A DNA stretch of 43,973 nucleotides from Lachnospiraceae bacterium (GCA_023663655.1 JAMPGZ010000009.1:41876-85848), one strand, 5' to 3'; positions 16,075 to 24,447 are shown, numbered from the stretch's first letter. Numbers and translations are program-made. The notes: generated by a model not told the origin, from the sequence alone.

Positions 16075-17664
16075 ATGGCTGTTTTATTTATAATAATAGC
16101 GTTATTAGCGCTTGGCAATATGCTGCTTGAATACAAGCGCGATCTTATGATGATGCAGCAGAACTCCTATCGTCATGAGCGGTACATGAAGTGGCTCTCC
16201 ACAAGCGGCGACACCACTTCCATCATACGCCTTTGCGGAATGGGGGCGTTTCTTTTCTCGTTGGTCGCTTTCTCATCTGAATTGCTCGGAATGGTGGTGA
16301 TCATCGCGTTTGATTGTTTCTGCGGCACCCGTCTGCTGAGTGCCCGATACAAGAAACCGCTTGTGTGGACGGCTCGCGCCAAACGCATATTCTCAGTGAT
16401 GTGTGTGCTGTCGGCATTGATTATCGCTCTTGTGTCGATTTTCTATGGCGATGCCTCGCTTAAACGAATCGCGTTTCTGATAGCCGTGTGCGCAACCGGA
16501 CTTTATGCCGCCTCCCACGTGGTTGTGGTTGCTTCGGTAGCTTTGCTGCAACCGGTGGAGAAGCGTATCAATAAAGGCTATTATGATGATGCCGCACGCA
16601 TATTGAAAGGTGTGCAGGGGCTGAAGGTCATAGGCATTACCGGCAGTTATGGCAAAACCAGCACAAAGCACTATCTCAACCGCATCCTTTGCGAGCAGTT
16701 CAATGTGTTGATGACCCCCGGAAGCTATAACACTACGATGGGTGTGATACGCACAGTGCGTGAGATGATGCAGCCCTACACTGAGATCTTTATCTGCGAG
16801 ATGGGAGCGAAGAATGTGGGCGACATAAAAGAGATATGCGATCTGGTTCATCCCTCGATCGGAGTTGTGACAGCAGTCGGCGAGCAGCATCTTGAATCGT
16901 TCAAGAGCATCGAGAATGTGCAGCGCACAAAATTTGAATTGATCGACTCACTGCCTTCCGATGGAGTAGCCTTCGTCAACAATGATTTCCCCTTTGTGGC
17001 AAATCGTGGCGTTGATAATGTGGAGTGCCACCGTTACTCCATAGCTGAAGGAAATGGCGGGGAATACTTTGTCAAGTCGATGGTGTTCTCGGCAGACGGT
17101 ACTGACTTCACGCTTTCGACTCCCGTAGGCGAATATGACTTCCACACTCGGCTCATAGGTGAGTTCAATATCTCCAACCTCATACCGGCGATTGCCGTAG
17201 CGATGTATCTTGGCATGAATATTGAAAAAATAAAATATGCCGTGAGCCGCATCGAGCAGGTGGAACATCGTCTGAGCCTGAAACGCATCCCCGGTTCCTA
17301 TACCATAATCGATGATGCCTTCAACTCCAATCCTGATGGCTCGAGAATGGCGCTCGACGTGCTTGCCTCAATGACCGGTGGTAAAAAATTTGTCATAACT
17401 CCGGGAATGATTGAGTTGGGCGAAAAACAGTATGAGTATAACAAGCGTCTCGGTGAAAAAATTGCAGAGTCGGTGGATGAGGCTATCATCGTGGGGCAAT
17501 ATAACCATGATGCGATTATGGACGGGCTCCTTGCAGGAAATATGGAGCCAACCCGCATACATGCCGTAGCCACCTTCACGGAAGCCTACACCCTCCTCAC
17601 CAAAATGGCAGGGGCAGGAGACTATGTTTTGTTGGAAAATGACCTTCCCGACACCTTTAAATAG
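16075..17664 (+). CDS. Membrane-anchored MurF-like Mur ligase
   Basis: The 529-residue protein starts with about 165 residues carrying roughly four transmembrane segments (around residues 1-15, 55-80, 105-122 and 127-155). A Mur ligase catalytic part follows. The P-loop GITGSYGKTSTK begins at residue 187, then TPGSYNTTMGV, ICEMGAKNVGDI, EQHLESFKS and IIDDAFNSNPDG. It ends VLLENDLPDTFK, a C-terminus typical of MurF-type ligases. The usual soluble substrate-binding domain of MurF is missing, replaced by the membrane region. Located directly before ddl, it probably adds D-Ala-D-Ala or a related group to a wall precursor. Whether it is the cell's main MurF or a paralogue cannot be decided from this window. 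Confidence 0.75.
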   Translation: MAVLFIIIALLALGNMLLEYKRDLMMMQQNSYRHERYMKWLSTSGDTTSIIRLCGMGAFLFSLVAFSSELLGMVVIIAFDCFCGTRLLSARYKKPLVWTARAKRIFSVMCVLSALIIALVSIFYGDASLKRIAFLIAVCATGLYAASHVVVVASVALLQPVEKRINKGYYDDAARILKGVQGLKVIGITGSYGKTSTKHYLNRILCEQFNVLMTPGSYNTTMGVIRTVREMMQPYTEIFICEMGAKNVGDIKEICDLVHPSIGVVTAVGEQHLESFKSIENVQRTKFELIDSLPSDGVAFVNNDFPFVANRGVDNVECHRYSIAEGNGGEYFVKSMVFSADGTDFTLSTPVGEYDFHTRLIGEFNISNLIPAIAVAMYLGMNIEKIKYAVSRIEQVEHRLSLKRIPGSYTIIDDAFNSNPDGSRMALDVLASMTGGKKFVITPGMIELGEKQYEYNKRLGEKIAESVDEAIIVGQYNHDAIMDGLLAGNMEPTRIHAVATFTEAYTLLTKMAGAGDYVLLENDLPDTFK

Positions 17665-17688
17665 ACTTTTACAAAATAAAAATATAGA

Positions 17689-18873
17689 ATGAAAACTAAC
17701 ATAGGAGTATTCTTTGGCGGACGAAGCACTGAGCATGAGATCTCGGTCATCTCCGCATCACAAGCAATGCACGCCATTGATAGAGAGAAATTTGACGTAA
17801 CCCCGATATACATTACAAAGCAAGGAAAGTGGTTCACCGGTGATGCGCTTTTTGATGTGGCAAATTACCGAAACATACCTGAACTGCTCAAAAAATGTGA
17901 GGAAGTGTATATGGAACCATCTTACGGTGACTACAATCTCTATCGCAAGCAGAAGAAAATGTTTGGTAGCCAAGTGGTTACTAAACTTGATGTAGTCATT
18001 CCGGTGCTTCATGGCAGCAATGGCGAGGATGGCATCTTTGAGGGTGTGCTTGAGTCGATAGGCATTCCGTTTGCAGGTTGCGACACGCTTGCCAGTGCCA
18101 ACGGAATGGACAAAATCACCATGAAGATGATTCTGCAAGCCTGTGATATTCCGGTAGTTGACTATGTGTGGTTCACTGATAAGGAGTGGTATGCCAAGCG
18201 TGACGAGATAATAAATCGCATCGAGGAGAAGCTGGGTTATCCCGTTATTGTGAAGCCGGCTAATCTCGGCTCGAGCGTCGGCATCAGCCGTGTAGCCAAT
18301 CGTGATGAACTCATTGAAAAGGTGGAAGTTGCAGAAAAATATTCCACTCGTTTGATCGTTGAACACATGGTGGATAACTTGAAGGAGATAAACTGTTCGG
18401 TGCTCGGAGACTGTGATGACTATCAGACTTCTGTATGCGAAGAGCCAATCAAAAGCGGTGCTATCCTTTCTTATGAAGATAAATATATGGGGGGTACGAA
18501 GAGCGCGAAAGGGATGCAAGCCTCACAGAAACGCATTCCCGCCGATTTGCCTGTGGAGATGAGCGACCGCATCCGTTTCCTTGCCGGTGAGACATTCCGA
18601 GTTCTCTCTTGTCATGGTGTGAGCCGCGTGGATGTCATAGTCGATGCCGACACTAATGAGATATATGTCAATGAGATAAATACCATTCCTGGATCACTGT
18701 CGTTCTATCTTTGGGAAGCTACCGGCATTCCATTTGATAAGCTGATGGAGAAGCTGGTGTCGCTTGCCCTCAAACGTAAGAGAGAGCAGGGTTTGAAGAC
18801 TGTAAGCTATGACCAAAACATTTTCAGCCTCGGTGGAGGTGTAAAGGGCGCTAAAGGAGCCAAGGCGAAATGA
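17689..18873 (+). CDS. ddl: D-alanine--D-alanine ligase
   Basis: The 394-residue ATP-grasp enzyme joins two D-alanines for peptidoglycan stem peptides. The N-terminal GGRSTEHEISVISA is the family signature. VIPVLHGSNGEDGIFEG, the ATP-grasp region with YPVIVKPANLGSSVGI, and the Mg-binding EIYVNEINTIPGS are all present. It is slightly longer than the classical enzymes, mainly through a lysine-rich tail (VKGAKGAKAK). It follows the Mur ligase by 24 bases and ends the housekeeping run; a strong hairpin stands downstream. Confidence 0.95.
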   Translation: MKTNIGVFFGGRSTEHEISVISASQAMHAIDREKFDVTPIYITKQGKWFTGDALFDVANYRNIPELLKKCEEVYMEPSYGDYNLYRKQKKMFGSQVVTKLDVVIPVLHGSNGEDGIFEGVLESIGIPFAGCDTLASANGMDKITMKMILQACDIPVVDYVWFTDKEWYAKRDEIINRIEEKLGYPVIVKPANLGSSVGISRVANRDELIEKVEVAEKYSTRLIVEHMVDNLKEINCSVLGDCDDYQTSVCEEPIKSGAILSYEDKYMGGTKSAKGMQASQKRIPADLPVEMSDRIRFLAGETFRVLSCHGVSRVDVIVDADTNEIYVNEINTIPGSLSFYLWEATGIPFDKLMEKLVSLALKRKREQGLKTVSYDQNIFSLGGGVKGAKGAKAK

Positions 18874-18898
18874 GATAATAAGTCTAAGTTACCTGATT

Positions 18899-18925
18899 AG
18901 TCCAATTGGTCCAATTAGTCTAATT
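18899..18925 (+). repeat. Three tandem copies of a 9-bp repeat
   Basis: AGTCCAATT, GGTCCAATT and AGTCTAATT follow one another without a gap; each differs from the first by one base. The repeat lies between the ddl stop and its downstream hairpin. Its role is unknown; short tandem repeats of this kind can vary in copy number by slippage. Confidence 0.65.
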
Positions 18926-18945
18926 AGGTGCTGGTATATAGCATT

Positions 18946-18983
18946 TTACGGCATCAATGGGAGAATTCTCATTGATGCCGTAA
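18946..18983. terminator. Strong hairpin downstream of ddl
   Basis: TTACGGCATCAATG (18946-18959) and CATTGATGCCGTAA (18970-18983) are perfectly complementary over 14 bp, and the inner bases can pair further if two G residues bulge. There is no clear T-tract, but the place, between the ddl stop and the promoter of the next operon, favours a transcription-ending or mRNA-protecting role. Confidence 0.55.
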
Positions 18984-19038
18984 CTATTAACTATAGTTAA
19001 TTAACTAAAAGTATTAGTTTAAACTAAAGTTTATAGTT
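18982..19038 (+). promoter_or_regulatory. Three 17-bp operator-like dyads (AACTA-N7-TAGTT)
   Basis: AACTATTAACTATAGTT (18982-18998), AACTAAAAGTATTAGTT (19003-19019) and AACTAAAGTTTATAGTT (19022-19038) share the frame AACTA, seven bases, TAGTT. Their starts are 21 and 19 bases apart, about two helix turns. The third abuts the -7 element. BlaI/MecI repressors bind dyads of this size as dimers and usually control their own operon, and a blaI-like gene is the second gene downstream. Assignment as BlaI operators is inference. Overlapping perfect palindromes are at 18986-19001 and 19014-19027. Confidence 0.65.
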
Positions 19039-19046
19039 TATATTTG
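19039..19046 (+). promoter_or_regulatory. -7 element of the TlpA-BlaI-BlaR1 operon promoter
   Basis: TATATTTG matches TAnnTTTG exactly. No good TTTG is seen 19-21 bases upstream; that stretch is taken by the dyads. Transcription would begin near 19053, which rules out the TTG at 19044 as start codon and favours the ATG at 19062. Confidence 0.55.
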
Positions 19047-19061
19047 CAATATATAAAGTAT

Positions 19062-20219
19062 ATGACCATGACTAAATTTGCCTTGAAAAAACATATCGGT
19101 ATTATTGCCGCAGGATTAATGGTGATAAACGCGAGTGCAATTGATAAAGAACCTTACCGGCTTGATGTGGAGTTGACCGGTTTTCCCGACAGCACTCAGT
19201 TTGTGCTCACTGACTTCAAAAACCTGAGTGATACCGCTATGCTTATCAGTGGCAAGGCTTCGTTTGAGATTGACATTCCTGAAGTTCCGGGTGAAGATTG
19301 CCCTATTGATCTTCGTCTTGCCGGTCCGGTGCCGCTGTCGCCCGGATACTGCTCAATGTATATGCTCGGACAAAATGGCTATCACGAGAGAGTGACAGGC
19401 AACAGAAGCCAATTCCGCGGATATAAGTTGAAAATAGAGGGGGCGCCATGGAGTGATGAACTGATGACATGGGGGAGCATTGTCGGCGACAAGGAAATTG
19501 AGGAGCGCGCATTGCGTGACTCGATGAACATTACTACCGGTAAGGAACAGCGTAGAATTTATGAAAAAATGCGTAGATTGAAGTCGGAGATAGACTCGTT
19601 GAATATCGCGTTTATCGAGAATAATCCCAATTCATTTGTGGCATTGAAATTTTTTTCATTTTGGTATAAAACCGCGTTTCCGCATGAACGCTTGACGGCG
19701 TTATATAATCGTCTTGAGCCGAAATACCGCGATTCAAAGCATGGTAAGCTTATGGCTAAACTTGTCAATAAAAAGTGTATAGAAGTAGGTGATAAATTGG
19801 CTGATTACGATATTGCCGGTACGATAGCCGATGGCTCTTACTTTAAGCTGAGTGATGTGAAAAATGATTATATAGCTCTCTTTTTTACCAGTGCGGGATG
19901 TGGTCCATGCATAGAGATGAAAAAGGAGATTGAAGCTCTTGATTGCAGCGATCGAATTGCAATAGTGGGGTATGTGATAGACGATGACCCTATGTTTTAT
20001 AAGATGGCTGTGAATAGGAGCGGAGGAAAAATTCCATTGATACAGACCGACGGCGAGCGGTGGAAAAGTGATGCCGAATTGAAATATGGTGTTGAGGCGA
20101 TTCCGAGCTTGTATATTTTCGGTCCTGATAGAACTCTTCTTGAAAAGACAAGGGGCTGGAGAGCAGGAAAAGTGAAACAAATGTTTGAAAAATATATCGA
20201 TGCTAAAGTATCGGATTAA
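19062..20219 (+). CDS. Exported thioredoxin-like protein with DUF4369-like N-terminus
   Basis: The 385-residue protein starts with a signal peptide (about residues 1-27). About residues 28-130 form a beta-rich domain resembling DUF4369, which often precedes TlpA-like thioredoxin domains in Bacteroidetes. The C-terminal thioredoxin fold has the redox motif CGPC in FFTSAGCGPCIEMKKEI near residue 280, and YGVEAIPSLYIFGPD provides the cis-proline. It probably acts in the periplasm as a thiol-disulfide reductase. The start could also be the ATG at 19068. Being first in an operon with a BlaI-type repressor and BlaR1-type sensor, it is the likely effector of that circuit rather than a beta-lactamase, which is absent. 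Confidence 0.78.
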   Translation: MTMTKFALKKHIGIIAAGLMVINASAIDKEPYRLDVELTGFPDSTQFVLTDFKNLSDTAMLISGKASFEIDIPEVPGEDCPIDLRLAGPVPLSPGYCSMYMLGQNGYHERVTGNRSQFRGYKLKIEGAPWSDELMTWGSIVGDKEIEERALRDSMNITTGKEQRRIYEKMRRLKSEIDSLNIAFIENNPNSFVALKFFSFWYKTAFPHERLTALYNRLEPKYRDSKHGKLMAKLVNKKCIEVGDKLADYDIAGTIADGSYFKLSDVKNDYIALFFTSAGCGPCIEMKKEIEALDCSDRIAIVGYVIDDDPMFYKMAVNRSGGKIPLIQTDGERWKSDAELKYGVEAIPSLYIFGPDRTLLEKTRGWRAGKVKQMFEKYIDAKVSD

Positions 20220-20233
20220 AAAATAATGATTAT

Positions 20234-20602
20234 ATGAAAGAATTGACAGCAAAAGAAGAGGAGATAATGAATTATTTCTGGCAGCATGGAAAATTGTTTG
20301 TCAAGGATATTCTGGAATTTTACGATGATCCGAAACCTCATTTCAATACTATATCCACTATAGTGCGTGGACTTGAGGAGAAAGGTTATCTCGGGCATGA
20401 AGCGTTTGGCAAGACCTATCGTTACCATGCTGTAGTAAGTGCGTCGGAACTCGGATTAAAATCAATGAAATCAATAGTGTCGCGTTTTTTCAAGAACTCT
20501 TATCTTGGAGTGGTTTCCTCATTTGTAAAGGATGAAGAAATTTCTATTGATGAGCTTCGCAGGCTTATTGACGAGGTAGAGAAAAATAACAATAAAAATT
20601 AA
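20234..20602 (+). CDS. BlaI/MecI/CopY-family transcriptional repressor
   Basis: The 122-residue protein is a typical BlaI/MecI-type repressor. It has an N-terminal winged helix (LTAKEEEIMNYFWQHG, then HFNTISTIVRGLEEKGYL with the recognition helix, then the wing FGKTYRYHAVV) and a short C-terminal dimerisation tail. Family members bind DNA dyads as dimers and are removed by proteolysis when the partner sensor is activated. It lies 14 bases after the thioredoxin-like gene and 5 bases before the sensor gene. The three dyads upstream of this operon are its likely targets. Confidence 0.88.
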   Translation: MKELTAKEEEIMNYFWQHGKLFVKDILEFYDDPKPHFNTISTIVRGLEEKGYLGHEAFGKTYRYHAVVSASELGLKSMKSIVSRFFKNSYLGVVSSFVKDEEISIDELRRLIDEVEKNNNKN

Positions 20603-20607
20603 TCGCC

Positions 20608-22458
20608 ATGGGAGCATTGCTGGCATATTCATTTTGGGTAGGGTGCATTCTTATACCACTTTACTTTGTCGTCAAGTTAGGTCTTAGCGGCACTACTTTT
20701 CATTCATTCACCCGCAAGATTATACTTGGATGTTATGGGTTGGCTCTATTGTTCCCGTTGGTTTCCGATATTGAGTTTGCTCCATCCGGTGTGCCTGTCT
20801 CAGATATGACATTTGATCTGCCGACTTATTCTGAATATTCTGAATTGCTGTCAGCGAGTGAGGTTGTGCCTCTTCCGGAGCTTCCATTATGGATTGTTGC
20901 CGCAATATCTGTCTATGCGGCAGGACTGGTGTTTTTTGCAATCAGGGAACTGATAATATTAATACGTATGTTCCGGTTGTTTTCACATTGCGAGGCGTTA
21001 AGTGTAAATTCACGATGGAAACTCCTTGTCCACGATTGTGACGATGTGGCACCTTTCAGTTGGGCTGACCGCATCGTGATTTCCCAGAAGGATTTTTTAG
21101 ACGGCGGTGACACTATTATCGCACATGAATCGGCACACTTGGAACGCTTTCATTCCGCGGACTTGCTGCTTGCCGAAATTGTGGCTATACTCACATGGTA
21201 TAATCCGGCATCATGGCTCATGCGTGATGAGCTTTGCACAGTGCATGAATATGAGACTGACGATGCTGTGCTTCGTCAAGGGTTCAATGCGCGTGATTAT
21301 CAATTATTGCTAATAAAAAAGGCGGTTGGCTCCAGATTCCCGTCCATTGCCAACAGCCTTGATCATTCTAACTTATCTAAACGTATTAAAATGATGTTAC
21401 AAAAAAGAACCTCCCCGGGTCGCCGCTGGATAGCAGCCGCAACCCTTCCGGCAGTCGCACTGACAGCCGTGATGTTGTCAACCGACAGTGTGGCTTCCAC
21501 TATCACCGAGATTGCAGAAGCCAAAGTTACAGAATTTTTTGCTAATGAGCAAGCTGAAACCACTTATGGAACAGTTGTTGAAGAAGCTGTTGAAATGGTT
21601 CCGGAAGAATCTCAATCTCTTGGCTTTGCTGACGAATTAAAGGATAGTGCGACAGATGCTGCCATTCCGTCACGCGTGGTTTCTCCTGCGGTTAAAGACG
21701 AGAGTTCAGCGGTTTCTGAGCCGGAAAAGACAGAGCCTAAGGCTAATGACAGCAAGAGACAGAAGGATGGTGAAAAGATTTTTTCATCAGTGGAGAAAAT
21801 GCCGCAATATCCCGGTGGTGATGCCGCACTCCTCGAATTTGTTAGGTCAGAGCTGAAATATCCTGAAGATGCTATTAGAGATACTATTCAGGGAAGAGTC
21901 ATTGTGGGTTTTGTCGTTAAATCAGACGGCTCGGTAACTGATGTGCAGGTTCTGCGTGGCAAGCATCCATCGCTTGATCAGGAAGCTGTGAGAGTTGTAA
22001 AGGCAATTGACTATATGATTCCGGGCACGTTTAAGGGTGAACCGGTAAATGTGCGCTATGTGTTGCCGCTCACTTTCCACCTTAAAGAAATACCGGAAAA
22101 ACCGGCACCAACCGATGCTGAACTGGAAGGGAAGATATTTAATGCCGTAGAGCAGATGCCTCAATATCCGGGCGGAGAGAAAGCATTGCTGACCGATCTG
22201 ATGAAAAATCTGAAACATCCTGATTCCGATGTGGAGGGCAGGGTAATCATCAAGTTTGTCGTAACATCATCCGGATCGGTTGGGGATGTCAGCATAATAC
22301 GAAGCCTTACTCCTGAAATGGATAAAGCCGCTGAAGATGCTGTTAAGACATTGCATTTTGAGCCGGGACGTATGAATGGGAAACCGGTGAATGTGTATTA
22401 TACCCTTCCGGTCACATTTAAAAATACATCAAAATCGGATGCGGCGACAAAGATGTAG
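20608..22458 (+). CDS. BlaR1/MecR1-type M56 metalloprotease with two TonB C-terminal domains
   Basis: The 616-residue membrane protein begins with about three transmembrane segments. The M56 peptidase domain follows, with the zinc motif HESAH (residues 173-177) and the downstream HEYETDDAVL. A further transmembrane segment lies near residues 271-295. After an acidic linker come two TonB C-terminal-like domains, at about 393-494 and 509-611, each starting with the pattern MPQYPGG. The classical beta-lactam-binding sensor domain is absent, so the signal must differ. M56 proteins of this family cleave or inactivate their partner BlaI repressor. The two TonB-like domains, exposed to the periplasm, could sense or touch an envelope partner; this is inference. 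Confidence 0.85.
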   Translation: MGALLAYSFWVGCILIPLYFVVKLGLSGTTFHSFTRKIILGCYGLALLFPLVSDIEFAPSGVPVSDMTFDLPTYSEYSELLSASEVVPLPELPLWIVAAISVYAAGLVFFAIRELIILIRMFRLFSHCEALSVNSRWKLLVHDCDDVAPFSWADRIVISQKDFLDGGDTIIAHESAHLERFHSADLLLAEIVAILTWYNPASWLMRDELCTVHEYETDDAVLRQGFNARDYQLLLIKKAVGSRFPSIANSLDHSNLSKRIKMMLQKRTSPGRRWIAAATLPAVALTAVMLSTDSVASTITEIAEAKVTEFFANEQAETTYGTVVEEAVEMVPEESQSLGFADELKDSATDAAIPSRVVSPAVKDESSAVSEPEKTEPKANDSKRQKDGEKIFSSVEKMPQYPGGDAALLEFVRSELKYPEDAIRDTIQGRVIVGFVVKSDGSVTDVQVLRGKHPSLDQEAVRVVKAIDYMIPGTFKGEPVNVRYVLPLTFHLKEIPEKPAPTDAELEGKIFNAVEQMPQYPGGEKALLTDLMKNLKHPDSDVEGRVIIKFVVTSSGSVGDVSIIRSLTPEMDKAAEDAVKTLHFEPGRMNGKPVNVYYTLPVTFKNTSKSDAATKM

Positions 22459-22617
22459 CAATAATAGCAATATTATTTGAGCACAGTGGCGGTTATCAAT
22501 AAAGATAGCTGCCACTGATTGTGAAATGGCGCTTTATATATTGTTAAAATTATAGCCATTGTTAACTTTTTATATAAGCATTTGTTTTCAATATAGAACC
22601 ATAAAATATTATGCACT
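22459..22617. other. Intergenic region between the BlaR1-type gene and the decarboxylase
   Basis: A hairpin stands at 22484-22517 and is listed separately. The rest is AT-rich with no gene. The promoter of the decarboxylase must lie within it, but no convincing TTTG / TAnnTTTG pair was found; a TTTG at 22582-22585 is the nearest piece. Confidence 0.4.
22484..22517 (+). terminator. Hairpin after the BlaR1-type gene
   Basis: The arms 22484-22496 and 22505-22517 pair over 13 positions with two G-U wobbles; the outer CAGTGGC/GCCACTG is perfect. The loop is 8 bases. A T-tract is lacking, so it is a probable rather than a clear terminator. Confidence 0.5.
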
Positions 22618-24369
22618 ATGGCAAATGCTATTAATAAAAACGAAATTTGGAACAATGATGGAGAAATCTTAGGAAATGCTCCTCGCTGGGCTGCCTATCG
22701 TAAACAACTTAACAGTGAATTTCCCGCTCCCTTCAGCGGAGGCAAAGATACTCTTGCCGAATCCATGAAAAAGGCGGTTGAAATGATTGATTCCTTGCGT
22801 CCGGCTCCCGACGGACCTGCTTTCCTCGGAGGCAGTTCAAAATTGGATTATACATATCCTGATGTTAAGGACTGCAAGATACCGCAAAAGGCGGCAACAC
22901 TTGACGGGGTTATTTCCGATTGCGTTAAATTATTCAATGGTATGCCAGATGTGTCAAGTCCGCTTACCATGTCAAATGTGTGGCCACAGCCTAATAATGC
23001 CAGCATCATAGCATCGATGCTTCCATTGATTTTCGCTCCTAATATTATAGAAGGAGAGTATGCCTGGAATGTCCATAAGGCAGAACTTGAAAGTGGAGGT
23101 ATGCTTGCCGATTTGTTTGGTTGGGAATCGGAAAAGGCAGGTGCCGTTTACACTTATGGCGGTTCCGGATGTTGGCTTTATGGTCTTAAGTATGCTATCA
23201 CAAGAGTTTTCCCCGGCTCGCGAGAGAAAGGAGTGAGAGTGGATGGAAAGGTTTTGGTATCAGCTCAGGCACATTATTGCCGACAGAATGCAACAGACTG
23301 GACCGGTCTCGGAATGGACAATGTGATTGTAATTCCTACCGATCCTGAAAGCAACAAGATGGATCTTGTCGCTCTTGAGGCTACTCTTAAAGATTTGACA
23401 GAAAAGAATATTCCGGTTATTGAAGTCGTATGTACGATGGGCACCACTGATGCCAGTGTGTTTGACCCGATTTCGGAAGTGCGTCGTCTTCTTGACAAGT
23501 ATCCTAATAAAGCTCCTTATGGCAAGGCATTGCTTTATGCCGACGCTGTGTGCGGATGGTCATGGCAAGTGTTCCGCTACTATGATTTTGAAGCTAATCC
23601 TCTTGGATTTTCAGCTGAGGCTCTCAATGTAATCAAGAAAAACTATAAGGAGATTAAGGGTATCCATGAAGCTGATGCAGTAGGCATCGATTTCCATAAA
23701 TTTGGATTCTCTCCTTACATCAGCAGTTGCTTCCTTTATAAAGATGCGGCAGAATTTGAGAATCTTATGCGAAGAGGTTCTTATGCCTATCTTCAGGAGG
23801 TGACGCCGTATAATCCTATGTACTATACTCTGGAGGTGTCACGTACGGCAGCCGGATCTCTCGCCGGATGGGCTACGCTTAAATATCTTGGCATAGAGGG
23901 TTTCCAAGCCGTGCTTGGAGGAATACTTGAAGTGCGTCTTTATATGGACTCGTTGATTGAGCAGCAAACTGAGATGGTAATGGCTGATTCTGATGACACC
24001 GGATTCATCACTCTGTTCCGAGTATATCCCAAGGGTACTGACGCACGTCAGCAATTCTCCAATGAATTGAATGATCGCGGACATCGTGCCGATCTTATCG
24101 CCAATAACCGTTTCCAGCAGGCTGTGGGAGAGAAGATGTTCCATTGGTATCTTGAAGGGCACAAGATCAATGGCAAACCGACACCGCATATAGCCTATAG
24201 CACCGGATTCCGCACCGCATCATGGAATAAAGATGGAAGTGATGCAGAAGGCACTGTCTATGCGCTTAAGACTTATCCAATGAATGTCTACAATAATCCG
24301 GTGGTGATGGATCATGTTATAACCTGTGTCCTTGCCGCCCGTGATGAAGTAGAGAAAGAAATGAACTGA
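22618..24369 (+). CDS. Group II PLP-dependent amino-acid decarboxylase
   Basis: The 583-residue enzyme belongs to the group II (glutamate/aromatic) decarboxylase family. Visible landmarks are YTYGGSGCWLYGLKYA, the cofactor-stacking His219 in SAQAHYC, VVCTMGTTDASVFDPI, Asp309 in YADAVCGW (pairs with the PLP ring nitrogen) and Lys361 in DFHKFGFSP (Schiff base). It is over 100 residues longer than the standard glutamate decarboxylase and has unusual residues around the classical motifs, so the substrate is uncertain: glutamate, tyrosine or another amino acid. The downstream GadC-like antiporter suggests glutamate/GABA-type exchange. The reaction would consume a proton and produce an amine and CO2. 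Confidence 0.78.
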   Translation: MANAINKNEIWNNDGEILGNAPRWAAYRKQLNSEFPAPFSGGKDTLAESMKKAVEMIDSLRPAPDGPAFLGGSSKLDYTYPDVKDCKIPQKAATLDGVISDCVKLFNGMPDVSSPLTMSNVWPQPNNASIIASMLPLIFAPNIIEGEYAWNVHKAELESGGMLADLFGWESEKAGAVYTYGGSGCWLYGLKYAITRVFPGSREKGVRVDGKVLVSAQAHYCRQNATDWTGLGMDNVIVIPTDPESNKMDLVALEATLKDLTEKNIPVIEVVCTMGTTDASVFDPISEVRRLLDKYPNKAPYGKALLYADAVCGWSWQVFRYYDFEANPLGFSAEALNVIKKNYKEIKGIHEADAVGIDFHKFGFSPYISSCFLYKDAAEFENLMRRGSYAYLQEVTPYNPMYYTLEVSRTAAGSLAGWATLKYLGIEGFQAVLGGILEVRLYMDSLIEQQTEMVMADSDDTGFITLFRVYPKGTDARQQFSNELNDRGHRADLIANNRFQQAVGEKMFHWYLEGHKINGKPTPHIAYSTGFRTASWNKDGSDAEGTVYALKTYPMNVYNNPVVMDHVITCVLAARDEVEKEMN

Positions 24370-24386
24370 TAAAACGCATATTGAAT

Positions 24387-24422
24387 TCGGGCGGGAGCAC
24401 CATCGAGGGAGATCCCGCCCGA
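24387..24422 (+). terminator. GC-rich hairpin between decarboxylase and antiporter genes
   Basis: TCGGGCGGGA (24387-24396) and TCCCGCCCGA (24413-24422) pair perfectly over 10 bp around a 16-base loop. No T-tract follows. It may partly stop transcription or protect the upstream mRNA, giving less antiporter than decarboxylase. Confidence 0.55.
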
Positions 24423-24447
24423 TGTCATATAATCAAATAATTTGTTT

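Noticed and set aside
17758-18519. 253-codon open frame antisense to ddl
   Set aside because: It lies wholly inside ddl, whose family motifs are intact; the antisense product has no recognisable features.
19044-19061. TTG start adding six residues to the thioredoxin-like protein
   Set aside because: The TTG overlaps the -7 element TATATTTG, so it would not be within the transcript; the ATG at 19062 precedes the signal peptide.
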